Positions 62,681-64,000 of a stretch of DNA of 64,000 nucleotides are shown one piece after another. This stretch comes from JAFGPS01 sp964628465 (lineage in GTDB: Bacteria; Planctomycetota; Phycisphaerae; Sedimentisphaerales; Anaerobacaceae): the NCBI GenBank assembly GCA_964628465.1, contig CAZVOA010000004.1, positions 158,473 to 222,472 on the forward strand. The letters are read 5' to 3'. The notes beneath the pieces are model-generated. The model saw only the letters and a list, made by a program, of their open reading frames with translations. It was not told the DNA's origin and searched no databases. Within the stretch, counting starts at the first letter, position 1, and each line of letters starts with the position of its first letter. A program made the translations under genes and the position numbers.

Positions 62681-63793
62681 TTAACATTGACATATATACA
62701 ACCGGCTTTTTTCAATAACCTTATCTGTCTGTACAGAAACATCTTGTACATACCTTGTTGCCATAGTCAAATTGGCATGGCCGAGTAGTCTTTGCACTGC
62801 AAATGGATCACCTGACTTTGCTGCTATCGTAGCTGCAGTTCTTCTCAAGGTATAAAAGCCTGTTCCCTGGGGTACGTTGAGACCAGCTCTTATAATCAAT
62901 CTCCTAAATTTTGTGGAAATTAAATTTGTAACAGTATACTTTTCATTGCCATTGTCACTAACTCTCACATTTGTTTGTATATAAGGCTTCCCCTTGGATG
63001 TATAAAAGACCAAGCTGCCTTTTCTGAGAATATTTTGAAGTGACTTCACTGTCTCAGGCCACAAAGGCAAATCTCTGTAAATACCGGTTTTCCTCCTCGG
63101 CAATATCACCCTGTCATTCACAAAATTCAAGTCGATCCATTTCAGGTATGCACAATCTGTACACCCAAATCCACAGTTTAATCCAAGCCATATCATCGCC
63201 TGCATATTAATGTCTGCGATAGATAATAATATGTTTATCTGTTCTGAATTGAAAGTGAATCTATCCTGATGAATTTCTTTTGCTCTTGAAATTGCATCAA
63301 TGTTCGGAATATCCTTAAGAATGTCATTTTTTCTTGCCCAATGAAACATCGCTTTCATAATACTAAGATGAAGGTTCAATCTGCAAACAGAGCTATAGTG
63401 TTTTTGGAGACTTCTCTTGTAATTCTGCAAACTAAGCGTTGAAATATTTTTTATTTTACAATTTTCACCAAGAAAGTCTTTTAGCTTATTCAGACTTCTG
63501 ATTTGATCATTATGGTGGCGTGCGGAAAGATTATTCGCCTGTAACTTTGTATTTTGATACTTTAAATACATGTCACAAATTTCTTTTAATGTCACAGTAC
63601 CATTAACTGTTTTTTGTAGGGCACTATTATAACCATGCAGAAATATTGCCTGATCAAGATAGCTTTCAAGAGCTTGTTGCCGGTCAGAGCCGAAGTAATA
63701 AATATGCCCCCTGATCTTTTTACAATACTGCCCTGTTGGGTGAAGTGTGAGCGGAAATTTGTCTGAACGAGTTTTTCTGACTGAACTTTTCAT
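62681..63793 (-). CDS. Tyrosine recombinase/integrase, planctomycete-type
   Basis: A 370-aa integrase. The N-terminal half holds a SAM-like core-binding domain (KLKDFLGENCKIKNIS, SLQKHYSSVCRLNLHLSIM). In the catalytic half, Lys is in PRRKTGIYRDLPLWPET, then FYTLRRTAATIA, LLGHANLTMATRYVQ with the Tyr nucleophile. The first catalytic Arg is missing: the region reads GLNCGFGCTDCAYL, and the HxxR box begins with Tyr. I recall the same GLNCGFG pattern in planctomycete integrases. AGGAGGAG precedes the start. It is the candidate enzyme for the tRNA-Phe integration. Confidence 0.88.
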   Translation of the reverse strand: MKSSVRKTRSDKFPLTLHPTGQYCKKIRGHIYYFGSDRQQALESYLDQAIFLHGYNSALQKTVNGTVTLKEICDMYLKYQNTKLQANNLSARHHNDQIRSLNKLKDFLGENCKIKNISTLSLQNYKRSLQKHYSSVCRLNLHLSIMKAMFHWARKNDILKDIPNIDAISRAKEIHQDRFTFNSEQINILLSIADINMQAMIWLGLNCGFGCTDCAYLKWIDLNFVNDRVILPRRKTGIYRDLPLWPETVKSLQNILRKGSLVFYTSKGKPYIQTNVRVSDNGNEKYTVTNLISTKFRRLIIRAGLNVPQGTGFYTLRRTAATIAAKSGDPFAVQRLLGHANLTMATRYVQDVSVQTDKVIEKSRLYICQC

Positions 63794-63841
63794 GATTTTC
63801 TCCTCCTAAAAATGACCTTTTTAAAACGATATTTGTGAAAT

Positions 63842-63860
63842 AGTTGTACAAACGGTTGTA
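63842..63860 (-). repeat. Paired GTTGTA repeats upstream of the integrase
   Basis: GTTGTA at 63843 and 63855 (12-bp spacing) lie about 50-67 bp upstream of the integrase start. They resemble the pair at 49466/49477. They could be recombinase or regulator sites; evidence is weak. The remaining bases to 64000 show no gene. Confidence 0.3.
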
Positions 63861-64000
63861 AATTTATCATAAGAAAGTCCGAAACTAAAACCATAACAAA
63901 TTGCAGGTCATAATCTTATGATTATTATATGAAATGAGAGGAGGCAGGTCATTTGATCCTTTTACTATTATGTGTTACAAAAGGATATCAGAAATTAAAA

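Larger units (their letters stand above)
16678..64000. mobile_element. Putative integrative genomic island, right end outside the window
   Basis: The left boundary is the tRNA-Phe 3' fragment and its adjacent iterons. A tyrosine recombinase lies near the right edge of the window, transcribed inward. Contents include a defence operon, dinB, small unknown proteins and an RHS protein, all plausible cargo. The metabolic genes left of 16.68 kb would be resident chromosome. Weak points: the second attachment site is not seen, and genes such as aroE and HU could be resident, so two nested elements or an unrelated integrase remain possible. Confidence 0.5.

Overview
The window most likely comes from a Planctomycetota chromosome, probably class Phycisphaerae. 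Four small secreted proteins end in PEP-CTERM tails with an IPAPGA motif. A giant secreted protein starts with an LEPRIMLSA motif. A lipoprotein carries a half-dockerin DLNLDCEINQED motif. The integrase lacks the usual first catalytic arginine, as I recall from planctomycete integrases. DUF2934, DUF3467 and the HU protein also fit. This is inference from protein families; no rRNA is present.

Region 1 (1-5.2 kb, + strand) is the end of a nitrogen-fixation and molybdenum locus: the C-terminus of a NifE/NifN-type protein, nifB, a nif-type [2Fe-2S] ferredoxin, a free-standing two-domain molbindin, modABC and a class I glutamine amidotransferase. Region 2 (5.3-16.2 kb, - strand) holds an unusual helicase with membrane segments, then a six-gene operon read as rex-hydC-hydB-hydA-hydS-phosphatase. 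It encodes a trimeric NADH/ferredoxin [FeFe]-hydrogenase plus a sensory [FeFe]-hydrogenase and a SpoIIE-type phosphatase. The suggested picture is an anaerobe that fixes nitrogen, handles H2 and monitors its redox state.

At 16.68-16.72 kb lies only the 3' half of a tRNA-Phe, flanked by 11-bp iterons. A planctomycete-type tyrosine recombinase sits at 62.7-63.8 kb. The DNA between them therefore looks like an integrated island whose far end lies outside the window.

Region 3 (16.9-42.1 kb, - strand) is a defence island. Its core is a tightly packed, probably single operon of eleven genes read from 42.07 to 21.86 kb: a giant DUF1998 helicase fused to a nuclease domain, an SNF2-type helicase, an Eco57I-like methylase, a PD-(D/E)XK protein, a 407-aa protein of unknown fold, a second PD-(D/E)XK protein, three small unknown proteins, then a GajA/GajB (Gabija) pair. 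A DISARM-related module and Gabija joined through unknown genes is the best candidate here for an undescribed composite system. Downstream lie an Mrr-type winged-helix remnant, small secreted proteins, a half-dockerin lipoprotein, a PolB-type 3'-5' exonuclease and HEAT-repeat proteins.

Region 4 (42.2-49.1 kb) holds DUF2934, a zinc-ribbon protein, HU, aroE, a zinc-ribbon/SANT-repeat protein, DUF72, a truncated DUF72 copy and dinB. Between them are two copies of a structured repeat ending in a long-loop terminator hairpin, plus a third relative. Region 5 (49.6-63.8 kb, - strand) has four PEP-CTERM proteins, a 2,918-aa RHS/YD-repeat protein with a possible phospholipase-like tip, a DUF3467 protein and the integrase.
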